From Gamarada debralockiae (lineage: Eukaryota; Ascomycota; Leotiomycetes; Helotiales; Hyphodiscaceae): DNA of 64,000 nt. Positions 1 to 12,741 of this stretch are shown here, piece after piece. A model generated the notes under the pieces. The model saw nothing but the letters and a program-made list of their open reading frames with translations, had not been told where the DNA came from and made no database searches. The stretch is from positions 1-64,000 of the forward strand of contig NXFV01000916.1 of the NCBI GenBank assembly GCA_002803225.1, written 5' to 3'. The position numbers and the translations under genes were made by a program. Numbering within the stretch: the stretch's first letter is position 1; each line of letters opens with the position of its first letter.

Positions 1-1433
1 CCTAGTAAATATTTGTCACGTGATATAGATTATAACTACATTAGTTATAGATTAATCATATAAGACTTTGTTAGGAATGATCGCGCTTCTCTAGGAGAAT
101 TCTTACTCTACTCCCTATGGACTAGGTCAGTTTATTTTTCAGATAGCGTACCGGCCTCTCAGAAGTTCCGCCGCTTGGGTAGGGGAAATCCGTCTACTTC
201 AACCTCGGTCTCTGCTCTATCGAAGAACGGCTACACCACCAATGGATTGACATAGCTATTTAATATGCAAGTTCCTTCCAAACTTCGAACACATTACTTG
301 TCAGTATCTGATAAAATGTTCCTTATGTTTATGGTGAGTGCTCTTACAGAAAAGTGAGCGCGGTGTCGAGGCGGACGAGAGCGAATCGAATTTGCACAAG
401 GATCCCAGGAGATCACTTATGCAGGGGAATTTCAGCCCTGTCGTGCCTCACTCGGCTAAGCTTAATTTCTTCATAAGGCGTCGGTCGAATACGGAGTACG
501 CGAACATCCCCGTCTAACGTTTCGGTACGGTAAGCCACATAAAATTGTGCGCGGAGGTTTATTCGTCCGATATGGAAGTAAGCCTCCCTGCCATATCTTT
601 AAGCTTATTTTCTTGGCGCTCCATTTGCTCTAAAATAAGCTTCACTGGACCCACTTCGCATTAAAGGTGGCGCTCTCTCAGCCAAACAGAAAGAACTCTC
701 TTCAAGACGGAGAGGAGCTCAGTTCACTCAAACGAAGCATTTGAAATAAGGAGTTTCAGGAAGTAAACTCCTGAACTTCAGATGAGGTTACCTCAGCTGT
801 ACAAGGGGACTAGTGTCCCGCATTGACAAGTTGTCCCCTGCTGAGCGTTGATGTGCTGGATATGGCCATTGTTGGAGAAATTCCCAGTGGTATTTCAAAC
901 CCTTTTGGGGTCTTCTGGCGCGAAACTTAGTGTAAAAATCTTTCTGATAAGGTGTCGGACCGGAACACAACCTCTTGTATGTGAGGAATCAACGACCACG
1001 AATCAAGGAATGAAAATAGCGAAATCTCGCCAAATAGGTCTTTAGCTCAGCGTTACAGACCTTATTAAAAAGAGTAATACTATTTTGGACCCGGCGGCTG
1101 CGAGGGTATTTCAACCAAACGCGTGAATTCCCCCATCCTTTCAGATGTTTGAGCCCTTTTTAATGGACAAGGGTGGGGATGAAAGGGGGATAAATTCCTC
1201 AACCTATGAGTAGGCATACCCTATGATCCTTGCGGTGGCTTCACAGAACTCCTAGCCCGTGCATAAAATTGGGAAAGTGAACGACTCTAACATTTTCTCC
1301 CCTTCGTGAATTCTTTTAAACTCCTGCCACCTCCTGTATTCTAAATTTTTCTCAAAAACAGGACTTAGTGAACCCCGAATACAGCCATCCATAGTCCCTT
1401 CTCACTCCCAGTCTCGGGTTACCGTCTGCCAAG
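1..1433. other. Non-coding stretch upstream of first gene
   Basis: I see no supported gene. The first ~100 bases are AT-rich and may be the edge of a decayed repeat. A perfect 11-bp inverted repeat (AAGCTTATTTT at 601-611, its complement at 632-642) could form a short hairpin. The last ~150 bases before the next gene are pyrimidine-rich, as in many fungal promoters and leaders. Confidence 0.5.
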
Positions 1434-4059
1434 ATGCCCCTTCCGACTCTCACAATTGGTCAAGTCGCTGGGATCATAAATGCTGCTATCGTCGTTGGTA
1501 TGATACCCCAATGCCTGACAATTACATTCTACGTAGGAGCTGATCACTGACGTTTGTCAAGCACATCTTACCTTTCCGTTGATAATGGTCTTTATTGTAG
1601 TTGGTTTTTTGAAAGATAGAAATAATGCGGCAACCTGGTACGTATTTTCGCAACCTTCGATCTGTCCATGAAATTACCGCACCATCCTGACCTCTTATCA
1701 GGTCCGTTCTCGGTGGTCTCTTGAACAGCTCGAAGTGGCCACGGCTCCTCAGTACCGATAGTGCCGTGAGGCGGAAAGTCAGCAAAAGAGTTCTGATACC
1801 ATCAATGATATCAAGTCTTGGCTTGCTTTTCCTAGGGGTCGTCAGTTCCGTTACGCCGTTGGGATTGTCCTCTTCTATCGCCCCAGCATCACCACAGGCC
1901 GTGCAGTTCCAGTACACGCAGGATAACTCACCCATTGGAGAAGCAACCCCATCTCATAAAGACTACACCACCAATAGATTATGTGGTTTTGACAGTAGGG
2001 TCAATTGTCCCGGCAGCGCGGCAGGCTATGACACTTTTGAGAATTCCACGGGGTGGTACGGTATCCCCACCACACCTGATGCTTACATCTCCTCTGTAAT
2101 CGCATCAAACATCACCGAAGTATTCACCAGTGCTACCAGTGGTGATGGAAACACCATATCAAGCGTCTTCGATATCCAATATCGAAACTTTATTGAGTAC
2201 AACAATGCAACTCAACCCGGCGCAAATGAATCAGAACCATGGATCGATCAAGGCAGACCACGATCTCAGGGGCGATTCCAATTCTACCAGTCATCAATCC
2301 TAGAAAACCGCTATTTGGCGGTGGAAGGAGTCGTATTGGATCTCATTTCGGGAGGGATCGGCTTTCGAAACCACACCCTACCCCCAAGCTCAGATACAGG
2401 CTTCGCATGGGAAGAAGATCTTCTGTGGATTGAACCCGATACAGTTTGTGTCAATCTGAACGTCACGGTAGATTATGCCATCAAACCATTAGGCGGGGGC
2501 CTTAATGCCCACCTGACAGACCGAGGAGGGATAGCCAATCTACCAAAGGATTACCCTGTCGTCGACCTAAGCAACACTCAAGATAATCCTGCGCTCTACG
2601 ACCGAGCGTGGGTGGGAGCCGTTTTGACCAACTACAACTTCATGATCTACTTCAACGAAACAAGGGACGATTTGTCTGTCGGGAAAACATACAGCCTCGA
2701 AGGAACTGGTACCTCCACTGACTCTCTGACCCCGAACCAATTATCTATCGTCGCATTTGGAGATAACGCCATCGGCCCAACATTGCCTTCACCTCTCACA
2801 CTCACAGATTTCACCGACTCCACCATCTCCGATGACGGCACCCAAAAGTATATGGATATAGGTCTGTCAACCAGTGAATACCGTCTCAAAATTTGGCATA
2901 GTTACTAAATTTTTTGTGAATAGACATCGTGACCCAAGGGTTTGGCAAGACGGATAATGCAAACATCACTACCATCATGGCAGCTACTGGCTTAATTCTT
3001 GGAGCAGGCAGCGAGGTTGATGCATCTGGAAACCTCATTGTTGGGCCGACGAACACTCGGTTGGATCCCCTCACCAATTGGAGTCAACCTCTCTATTCCT
3101 GCGCAAGTGCCCTCAAGGCTTCCGTAAAGCGTGTCTCCTTTCAGATCAACGGTACCGCTTCCATTTCAAACCTAGTTGTCAACAGCATCGAACCGGTGAC
3201 TTATTCATCGGGTGCTTCAATGCCACTTTGGGCAGTGGAAAACACCGGCCTGAATGTCGCGGATGTCTCGCCGTTTTGGGGCCTCATTTCCTCTGAATAT
3301 TCCTCCTCTCCTTCTCTATACACCATTCAAAAGGAATTTCTCTACCTCCCCGCCGGTATGGGAGCCTTTGCCGGACTTAGCGACGGGGATGGTGCTGCCG
3401 GAGCCATAGCCCCAGCCGGCGCTCTGTTTGAACTCTTCAATGATGTCAAAGTTGGTGGCTCGGTCGGGCTCCCCGATTACTCTGGGAAAACAAACTATCC
3501 TACATTCCTAAAATGGAAAGGACTTTCCGGTAACGCGTCCACTGTGTCCGCCATCCCCAATCTCATCTGGACCGATCTCATGGCCAACTCTGTCATGGGG
3601 TCCAAGAGTCAGCTATCTCGCAATGGGACTACGCCTTTAGCATCTACCCTCGTATCTACGACACCTTTCCGTCACGTCATCGAATATAATTACCTCTACG
3701 CCATTCCAGCTTTCTGCTTCCTTGTCCTCTATGCCCTCACGTTGCTCATATCTCTGATCTTCTTCCTCATACGCCGTGTCCGTATTAGCACACTACGCAT
3801 GCTACTCAACCAAACCTCTGCTGGACGTGCAGTCACAACCGAGCGTCATGGACAACGTATACCGCCTCAAGCGCCCACTTCCCAATGGGTTGATATGTTT
3901 GGCGATGAGGAAATCAGGGTCAAGAAGTCTATGGCGGACCAGAAGTACCAACCCGTCGCCTTAGAGGTTCCTTATTCTCCATACCAGCAACCACAACATG
4001 AGGCTTGGGATATGCAGAAGATGCCATCAGAATCTCAGGTTCGATTGAATCCAGCATGA
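1434..4059 (+). CDS. Large membrane protein of unknown function
   Basis: Four exons (1434-1497, 1601-1637, 1702-2882, 2924-4059) join in phase into about 805 residues. The start is the first ATG in the frame, following a CT-rich leader. What is visible: a short N-terminal part with one hydrophobic segment near residues 60-85 (IPSMISSLGLLFLGVVSSV), a long middle part rich in Asn-X-Ser/Thr sites and so probably extracellular, a strong transmembrane segment near residues 685-715 (IPAFCFLVLYALTLLISLIF) followed by Arg residues, and a hydrophilic cytosolic tail. This two-anchor layout is common among uncharacterised Pezizomycotina proteins; I recognise no enzymatic motif. Intron 3 (2883-2923) uses GTCTCA, a weak donor, but joining there keeps phase and removes the stop. 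Confidence 0.75.
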
Positions 4060-6525
4060 GTGCAAGAAGAGGCTTGCTTTGCTATTGGTGGCTCGGTGAT
4101 GAAGTTATCGCAGTGAGGTGGGGATACAAAGAGAGTAAAAAGGGAAAAAATAATAACGGGTGGAGGGAATATCGCTGGAGAAGGGTCACACCATAATCTG
4201 CAGGAGCTTCAGTAGGGGCACGCGACCATGGTTCGGATTGGGAGATACAAGTACTTATTTAGTTATATATTGTTGCTAAATAACGCATCTCATTTGTCGT
4301 ATTATCCAAATTCAAATTTATAAGACAGTGGCACTTGTCATACATTATCTACATGTGCGAGAATCAGTTTCAAGGCTGTTGAAAACTATACCACTCCAAG
4401 CTATTTGCTTGTTCTGCAATGGAACAACTGAAGTCCCACCCACCCGCCAGTACTTGCAGTAGACAGTTATCAGATCCCTCGCCCCTATTTCGTAGACAAT
4501 CCACGTCGAGCTTCGCCAACCTCCATTACCCCTCTCAATTTACCATTTTTATCGCTCCCTGTTCGCAGCTGGTGGCCTGCCTCGCTAGGTCTTATACTAC
4601 CCTCGTTATTCATCGCCGCATCGCTTTTCAAACGCTGATGAGACTTTACAGGGTTATAGTGAGCGCCATATTCTCCCATCAATGACAGGGTACATCTTTT
4701 GAATACTTGTAGACTCGTGGTCCACTTTTTCTATCGCCGGTTTTATTTTAGTCCTCAAACATGAGCAGCTGCTACTTTTACCTTAGCTAAGACAAGCATG
4801 CTTGAGCCAAGCCTGGGCAGGTAGAGAACGCTCTGGGCCCGCACGTTCACTATCATGCAGGTCCCATTTTAGCCTTTCGCATGCCCGCTTATAGTTTACT
4901 AGCAAAGGTCTCCTAGAGAGTACGTCCTACTCCAATTACAAGGTTTCCTGCCGGCGCCAATTTTGGATCTTTAATGGAATTGCGCAGATAATTAAAGGCA
5001 CATTATTCACAAACTTCTTTAATGCACAAAGATTGCAACGGTATGGTGGAGAAAGGGCTCCGGAGTGATAAGAGTATAAATCTTAATAGGTAGATTCGCT
5101 ACGTTCTCTGGCATGAGTGAGTAATCGACACGGAATAATAAAAGATTAGACCTATGAAGTACATGAGAGAATACATGGGTGAGAGCGGGAGGTGAGACAA
5201 TAAAGGGCTGGTTAGCCTCGCTTTCTGGTCCGTTATATCATGTTCAAATTCTGCACACTCTAAGCCAGTCTCGAATCCAAGACTCCACTTCGAAAGCTGA
5301 AATCTATTTTATCGCAAATGACCGTGGAAGTCCATTGTACATCTTCCTTGGCTTTTCCCGAGTGGGCCAGTTGAGGCACACGCAGACGGAATCTTTTGGC
5401 AAACCTTCTGTTGATCCTTTGAGCCTAGTTCTGACGGATCGATTGTTCGTAATTGGTGTTGAGGAAAGCATCAAACCTAAGGTTGTTTGATTAGGACCTA
5501 CTGCCTGTTATTCAGAAATTGGAACCTACCAAGGCCAAGTATGAAGGTTTTCAAGGAATCTGCTTGCCAACGTCAGGGCCGGCTCCAGGACTGCCCATAC
5601 AGATGGGTTACTTAACTATACTCGCCCTGATTAGTATGTAATTGCACTGGAGATCCTGACCAAAAAATCCTACTTCCAGGTACCCGCCTCTGCTACCGCC
5701 TATCGGATGATGGGGCATATACTTTGGTAGTTTGAGTGGCCATTTAGGCTTCTGAAAAGGGGTGAATAGGCACTTCATCCAGCCTCTGTTCTGGGCGATC
5801 TGCGGCGAGAGATGCCAGCGCCTCAAGAACGCAAAGCTCCCCAGCAGTGAATTCTGCTCACAGCTGTCAATCGTTCTCTTGAAAATTTCCATTGCCGTCA
5901 ATCACTGATCTCGAAACCAGCTCCGATAGTATTCCAGCAGCTCCTCATTTCGCACTATCAATAATGCGGTGAAAGAATGGCTAAGTCCGAGAGGTGTCAG
6001 TCCATTCTTCAAACGGAATATCCCTCCGACGGCCAGTGATCAAGACCTAGGTAATCACCTTGTGGATGCGAATAGGTGTTCGCTAAGGCAGTAAGGCGAG
6101 GTTTTGGTTGACTCGAAGTAATTGTGAAAAGGGATCTGTGACATAAGTGACAGTTTGCAACATGATTTGAACGTGAGATGACTTTTCTTGAAAATTATTG
6201 ACAGCTAAAAGACCCTTTGAGCACTCCCAAGCAACGTCGCTGGATTTGGCAACTTTTTAGCTATTGGATCTACGCAAATGGTAGGTCCTCTCTTTGTTCA
6301 GTGGATGAAGAATCAATCGTATTATCAACATCTGAGGCACCATGAATATTTTCGATGCCCAATGAACGCAGAATAAGTTTAACACATTTAACAATCTCTA
6401 CTTGAAACCATACAGCCTCCTTGTTTCGGTCTGCTCACGTGTCCGTAGTTACACGTGACACTCCTACCACCCCAAATCTGACCCGTTTTCACGTAGCAGG
6501 ACTGGATAAAAGTCTGATTGATAGA
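4060..6525. other. Long non-coding stretch
   Basis: No gene is supported. Open frames of about 100 codons exist (plus strand near 5179-5490, minus strand near 5608-5901), but they lack recognisable motifs or plausible splice partners and look like chance frames or extreme relics. Confidence 0.45.
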
Positions 6526-6906
6526 TCAGAAATTCTTTGTTACTGGTGTGATCTTAACAAATTCAAGACATCCCTCCTTCGAAGCCACATAAGGACCATG
6601 TTTCATTTTTGGCAGCCTAAATGCGTAGGCGCCCTGCCCAAACTCTTGCCCCAACGATATATCCTTCAAACCTCCTTCCAAAAATACTACCTCTTCAATG
6701 TACTCGTGCATGATAACTTCATCCGTCACTGATTTTGCGCCCGGCTCGTACCATTGCAACACGGATCTCTCGCCATCAGCGGAGCCGTTGAGAACGCGCT
6801 CCCATATACCAGGACCGATCTGGTACCAAGGTTTCGCGCTTTCGGGATTCTGGGACGCGTTGAGAGTGGGACGGGGAAAAGGAGTCGTGAACTCTTTTTG
6901 TTCCAT
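6526..6906 (-). CDS. Small cupin-domain protein (ChrR-like)
   Basis: A single exon of 126 residues. I chose the ATG giving MEQKEFTTPF because family members start shortly before the WxxxGPGIxxxVL region; the open frame continues 52 codons upstream without support. The fold is indicated by a beta-rich run: VLQWYEPGAKSV, then MHEYIEEVVFLEGGL (metal-ligand region with His and two Glu), GAYAFRLPKMKHGPY and a final CLEFVKITP strand. This matches the ChrR-like cupin class, which binds a metal ion; in fungi the substrate is usually unknown. It is a lone gene with no operon-like partner. Function beyond 'cupin' is inference. Confidence 0.7.
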   Translation of the reverse strand: MEQKEFTTPFPRPTLNASQNPESAKPWYQIGPGIWERVLNGSADGERSVLQWYEPGAKSVTDEVIMHEYIEEVVFLEGGLKDISLGQEFGQGAYAFRLPKMKHGPYVASKEGCLEFVKITPVTKNF

Positions 6907-7511
6907 TGTTTGGAGATGGTTCGATGATAAAATGCGCTCGAGTCGAGATGGCAGAATTGCGCTGTGGTGATGGCAAGTGCGATGTTGAAGAATTTGATCA
7001 AGCGGTCGCTGCGGCGCTTGTCCTCGGTTGATGGTTTTCTCGATAATTTTCAATTCTGCCACGATCTCTCCTCTTCGTGTGTCTGTATGAGTTCCTTATT
7101 CGTCAACGACTCCAAATGCTTTGACATCATTCTCGTTGTAGAGTTTGGGCTAATAAGTGCACAACCGATCTCTTGCCAAGTCAATCAAAAGGCCGAAAGC
7201 CCGGCTCTGGTTGAGGCGTGAATTTGCTGACGGACTTCACTCTCTGTCTGATATTACCGATCTGGCCTAAAATGTACACTAGCTGGACATTGACTGGGCG
7301 CTAAAGATTGATCAGGGTATAGTCCTGCTTTGTTGATGGGAGACTGCAGAACGTCTGCTTTGAAGGCGCGGTCAATTGCTCATTTCGTTGGGATTCAGTA
7401 ACCCAATAGAATTTCAAACTTCGTGTAAAAACCCCCATGGAGTATTGCCATTCTACTTATTTTAAACTCTATTTTTCGCAATAAACTCTGAACGAAATAA
7501 AGTTCGCAGCC
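6907..7511. other. Spacer between divergent genes
   Basis: Lies between the 5' ends of the cupin gene (minus) and the dead permease (plus), so it probably held both promoters. No further element is recognised. Confidence 0.4.
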
Positions 7512-9110
7512 ATGAGCATCAACGAAAGCAAGGAGAAGGAGGGTTGCTTTCCTCCGGATGTCGAACTCAATTGGGCGTCGTCTAGACAGGAAGGAGATGC
7601 CACCCAGACTCACAAGGGTCTGGATCGTGGACTCAGATCAAGACATATTCAATTCATCACGCTCAGGGGTACAATTGAAAGTGGACTTTCCTTGGAATTG
7701 GCGGAGCCCTGCATAATTCGGTGCCTCTGTCCCTTTTTCTAGGATATTTCTTCAGCGGTGTTGCAATCTGGGCTATGGAGAGCAATTGCTGCCTTGGGAA
7801 ATTTTCATTTAGTTACCTAGCTTACATATTTTCAGATGCAATCTCTTGGTGAGATGACGACTTGGCTGCCATTACCCGGAATGATTGCTCAGATCGATTA
7901 CCGCTTCGTTGACCATGCATTTGGCTTCGCAATTGGGTGAAGTCAATGGTAAGCTACATTTATTTCGAATAGCAACGGGATAACTGATAGATTAAAAAGC
8001 ACAGTTGTGAGGTAGCCGTCTGTGCAGAAGCCTCAGCTGCAGTTGTGCTCTTCGGATTGTGGACGGACAATTCAGTTAGTTGTAGTGCCTCTCGCCACAT
8101 ACCAAAATGCTGACTCCCTCCAGCCAGTTGTATGGATCTCCACCATCCTCTTTCTCAATTTCATCATCAATCTCGCAGCTGTGTGGGTATACGGCGAAGC
8201 GGATTCATACTTGCTGGAATCAAAATCGTCACAATCGTCGGTCTCGTCCTTGCAGTTATCCTAGACCTCGGCGGTGGCCCAAACCATAATCGTCTCGGCT
8301 TCGATACTGGGTATATCCAGGTGCCATGAACAAATACACTGGCACAGGAGCAACAGGTTGCTTCTTAAGTTCTTTCAGCGTTCTCGTCAATGCCGCGTTG
8401 CATACGGAGGAGTGGAACAAGTTGCCGTCGCCGCAGGCGAAGCCAGAGACCCGATCAAGACCATCCCGAAGGCTATTCGTAGGGTATTTTGGTGTGTTCT
8501 ATTCTTCTATGTCTTTGGGGAATTTCGGGTCGGCTGTCTCCTCTTCGATGCAGCGAATAAGGCGTCCCGTACTTTGCTGTAATTGCAACCGGGCTCGCTG
8601 AACTATTGGCATTCATGACCGTGTCTTCAGGAGGATCCAGGGGCAGTGGCCATTGCCTATCTCATTACTTGGTCTGCGAACTGCCTGGCGTACCTTCGGT
8701 CCCGAAAGGCATTGGCTCACAACGATATCTCGAGAGATGACCTCGAGTTAAAGTCGCCATTCCAGCCTTATCTGGCTTGGTCTTCGCTATGTTCCGTCTG
8801 GATTGTCATTCTTTTCAATGGCTTCGCGGTGCTTATGAAGGGGAATTGAAATACGCAGAATTTTGTCACAGCCTACATTGGTATTCCGTGAGTCTACTTT
8901 CATCCAGTTTGATAATAGTCACTAACGCGTGTTAGAATATTCGTTGCACTTTTTATTGGCGGGAAGCTCTTCAAGAGTACGACAATACACGATATTTCTG
9001 AGGTCGATCTCTTCACAGTGCGAGAGGAGATCCTCGCATCAGCGGCGGCGGATTATGTGGATGAGAGGCCTAAGAGCATATTGCGTAACCTTTGGAACTG
9101 GATTTCTTAA
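7512..9110 (+). pseudogene. Decayed amino-acid permease (APC family)
   Basis: Pieces of a YAT/APC amino-acid permease appear in order but in different frames. They are: SRHIQFITLRGTIESGL (TM1 region; intact members read GGTIGTGL), SLGEMTTWLPLPGMIAQ, a TM stretch with ILFLNFIINLAAVWVYGE, VLAVILDLGGGPNHNRLGF, EQVAVAAGEARDPIKTIPKA, AIAYLITWSANCLAYLRSR, and a final exon IFVALFIGGKLFKSTT ending in NLWNWIS and a stop. Several frameshifts and stops separate them, and key TM1 glycines are replaced. At least one former intron remains near 8889-8936. The original product would have imported amino acids across the plasma membrane. It sits beside an intact secreted peptidase, a natural partner for peptide-nitrogen use, but only the peptidase survives. 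Confidence 0.85.
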
Positions 9111-9521
9111 TGCGAGTAAGTCATTTCCCACGATGTAATATTATAACGAAATAAAAAGACAACTGACATCCTCGTTCTCATCCAGAGTCACGTGCACTGG
9201 ACAGCCTAGGTTGAAATCCCCAACGATTCAACAACCCCGGCAATTCCATTACATGATGACTATGTATCGTTGAGTTACAGGGCATAGGTGTTACATTTGT
9301 CTGCAGAATTGAGCGAGAATGTAACTTAAGCTTCATAAAACGAAGTCATATGTCGCATGAGCCAAAGTTCAAATTCGATATCTACATAAGAAGTGAAAGA
9401 TTCCCCACACTCCACGCTTGCTTCGCTTCCAGTTGAAACTACCGAGGCTCCATTCCATTTACCTCCCGTTTCGCCCCGATCGTCAATCTCTCCTTTCAGC
9501 AGCTTCCAATAACGCCTTCTC
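9111..9521. other. Spacer between 3' ends
   Basis: Separates the dead permease from the convergent peptidase gene. No element recognised. Confidence 0.4.
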
Positions 9522-10565
9522 TTACACGTAAGTGCAGGAAACTTCGGAAGAGCTGGGCACAGAGCAGGAGGTCAAGACCTTTGAGTTCTGTTCAATGTCG
9601 ATGATGGTAGCTCCCGTAGTTCCAACCGTTCCAGAGGAATCAGTTGCGGAGCATCCGGTCTATGGAAGAGTCAGCATTTTCACAATTTTCGGGAGCAGGG
9701 TTTTCCTTACGAAAGTCACGGTACCGAAGTCGGCAAATTCGACGAGCGAGCTACCCTCCTCGAAATCCTCGACGATCCACTCAGCATTGTACTCGCAAAG
9801 GCTGCCAGCGGTCTCTCCGCTGAAGCTGTGGGTTACGGTCACTCCCGTTGAGACTGAAATCTCAGAGTCAGCTTTTGCTCTTTTTTGGGGGGGGGGCGAG
9901 CGGAGTTTGGCGAGTTTTGAACTCCAAAACTGTGTGGTTGAGAGTAGTATCCAGGAATAAACCCTTCGAGCTCTGCCAAAAATTGAAATTTACTTACCAT
10001 TCTCAATGACTGCAGTTCCTCCTGTCTTGCTGCTTGCGGTGACAGTGACCTTGATCTCATCTCCAGCAGCAATGGTGATACCACTGAAATCATAGGCATA
10101 ATCCGGGTACCACTCGTACCAAGCATCGTAAGAGTAGCTGGAGCCAGACTTGGTCCAATCGACACCAGTCTGCAGAATGGCAGTATCGCAGGTGTCTCCA
10201 TCAATGCCAACCCAGGCGGATCCGGATCCAGCGGTTGATGGTTGCGGGACAGTGAAAGTTCCAGTCACACTCTTGTAGCCTGTTCCGATGAGAATAGCAC
10301 CGGCCCACTATAGAAGTTGTGGGAGTTAGCTAACTACTTCGTTGGGAAATTTCCGAATGTCTGCTCCCTGGAAACTTACGTTAGAAGAGTATTCCACATT
10401 GGAAATGTCCGTGGACTGGCCCGCTGGTGCAGAAACACGGTTCATTGGGTTTCCCTTGCGGCCAGCAGCACGCTCGAGGTTACGCGCCCGACGCATCGCT
10501 GTTCCTGGGGCAGCGATGGCGCTGCCTGCAAGCAGAAGAGTGCTAGCGACGGTGAGGAACTTCAT
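9522..10565 (-). CDS. Secreted glutamic peptidase (eqolisin, family G1)
   Basis: Four exons (10565-10380, 10307-9998, 9853-9711, 9659-9522) give 258 residues. The ATG begins a signal peptide (MKFLTVASTLLLAGSAIAAP), followed by a basic propeptide (residues ~20-60) that is normally cleaved. The mature domain shows WAGAILIGTGY, WVGIDGD, the catalytic Gln in ILQTGVDW (about Q108) and the catalytic Glu in NAEWIVEDFEE (about E190), matching scytalidopepsin B and aspergillopepsin II. Cysteines suited to disulphides flank these. The enzyme is an acid-active, pepstatin-insensitive endopeptidase secreted for protein digestion. All splice borders are GT..AG and the phases close exactly. Intron 2 (9854-9997) carries a run of nine G on the plus strand near 9891-9899. 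A TATA-like box lies ~90 bp upstream. Confidence 0.95.
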
Positions 10566-10650
10566 CTTGAAAGAAGAGATGTCTGTTGGGGCTGATTGAG
10601 AAGTTGAGATTGATGCTGAGCTGATGGCAGATTCCTGAGGATATAGCTCC

Positions 10651-10660
10651 AATATATAGA
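10651..10660 (-). promoter_or_regulatory. TATA-like box of the peptidase gene
   Basis: On the minus strand this reads TCTATATATT, about 90 bp before the peptidase start codon, a usual distance for a fungal TATA box. Confidence 0.45.
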
Positions 10661-12741
10661 CCTATACTGAGGAGTCAGTACTGAAGCATCTTGGGAGGGA
10701 TCAAGGCTTGGTAGCTCTACCTACCTTCCCGAAGGGTCAAAATTGTGCCTTTATCGTGAAAGCCGACGGAAGCCAGGTTTGCTGCTCGAACATGATGCCG
10801 GCACATTCCAATGGATGCTGAAGTGTCCATCCCACGTACGAACACCAAAAATCACACAGCCCATTGCTACCTTAAGGCCCTTCTCCATTATCGCTGATGG
10901 GGTGAACCTTCTACAACAAGAAAGTGATTGACGGTGAACTGTCGTAGAAAGGAAGGAGATATAGGCAAGCTAGCCTTATGTTCCTGCTTTCCCAAATTCT
11001 AGAACGAGCCTGGAAGGTCAATTGGATATGGTCTATTGCGCGATGGTTGAGATGCAGATCAACTTCCTGTTTCCGAGGCGATGTGAAGGGGATGAGGTAA
11101 GGTCACAATCATCAACTCCTCACTCTCCCCCTGCTAGCCGAAAAATAATGTAACGTCTATTGGAGGATCTTCTATCTCCTCTGCCGGGGGGTGCCCCAAG
11201 GCTTGATCGCTCACACGGCTCCCCACAGTTGGCAATATGCCGGAGCTAGGATATCGATCTGAAAACAGGATAAGAGACCACTTAAATAAAGTTCGGACAA
11301 CTAGGGTGGAAAGATAAGACACCACAAAGATACGGAATAGAGCACAACAGGATAAGCTCCCGAGCAGGAAGCGACGGATGCTTATCGTGAATAAAATCGG
11401 CTGCCGTCCGGCTTGCGATATCTAAGCTTTTGTGGTGCATGCGCCAGCTCCACATGACGGGAACGCGAGCACCTTATTGATCCTTGACAGGCTCGGTCTC
11501 GGGGATTGTGCCATACATTCTGCGATCCGGCACACCTTTATCTCCTTGTATATTTCTCCTGCAGTGCCAACGCGTCCGCCTCAGATGCCCTCTTTCGAGA
11601 AGACCTTCCTAATTTGGAAATACAACCGAGAAGCCTCGTCGAGGTGTGAAAAGGGGAACAGGGGTTTGCGAGCCTGATGGCGCGATTAGCGAATTGTTTA
11701 TCGAGACTCGCATTTCGCATCAAATCTTCAAAAGGTAAGCCGGCCATGTGATTTTATGCCTCTTGTCTATCGGTAGTTCGATAGTGAGGTGCTTAATAAA
11801 CTTCAGCCTCATGATAAGTTCAAATTTTGCCGAGGGCTGTTTATGTCATGACTGATACTCGTAGAAAGTCCTGCTCGCGCTTGCGCCTCAAACTCATCAC
11901 TAACTTTCTCCGTTCAGCAAACATGCTCCTCCTAGAAAGTAGCAGTATCATCTCCCAAGATAGCATACCAGACTGCCGACGGACTTCTGTTCCTCCGAGG
12001 TTGAAAGTGCTTTGTATGTTCAGAATAGGGTTACCCTACTTCAGAAATGGCAATAATCCCGATTTGTGCAGCCAGGTGCCCAATGGAATCGATCAAAACA
12101 GGATTTCAGGGACTCGACCTCCGTAACGGTGCGGGGGAAGTGATTCCGAAATTCTCGAATAAACACTTGTTGTGAATGGAATGGACTTGATATCCCGCCA
12201 TCTCAGAAAACGATATGAGATGACTTGAGAATTAACAATATAAAAAGGTTCTTCAGGTTCTAGACAAAAGGACACTGTTGACATTTTCTATATTGCTGAG
12301 GTAAAAAAGACTGCTCCACCACAGCCGAGGCGAGACTCGATTAGGGACAGCTGTATTGAGGCTAGCGTTATCGGTAAATAAAATGCTTCACATCGGATGG
12401 CCAAAAGATATCTTCGATGTCGTTCCGTAGAAATTTCGGAGGTCTAGGAAAGCATTTTGCGAGAAGTTTACGAACTCACATAATACACACTCTTCTCTCG
12501 GATTTCGATTTGGGATTTCTCCCCACTCGAGCATTTGACCGGAGTTGGTAAACGTACGAATGGATTTCGGGGAAATCAACCAGATTGGCACGGGATGCAA
12601 CTGCTCAGAGTTCCAGCCAACCGCCATCGCGGGCGGTCACCCCCAAAGGCCGCAAACATGGTCGCATATTAACTGCATGTACACAGTGCCATACACGGAA
12701 GCAGAAGGTGGCTTGGGACTTCCACGTGCTATAGGGATTTG
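10661..12741. other. Non-coding stretch
   Basis: About 2 kb without a supported gene. The open frames present (60-100 codons on both strands) show no motif, signal peptide or consistent splice partners. Confidence 0.45.

Noticed and set aside
5608..5901. Minus-strand open frame of 97 codons in the 2.4-kb gap
   Set aside because: No motif, no signal peptide, no splice partner, surrounded by non-coding sequence; compatible with chance.
9891..9899. Run of nine G as a functional G-quadruplex
   Set aside because: A single short run inside an intron cannot form a quadruplex alone; most likely a simple homopolymer.
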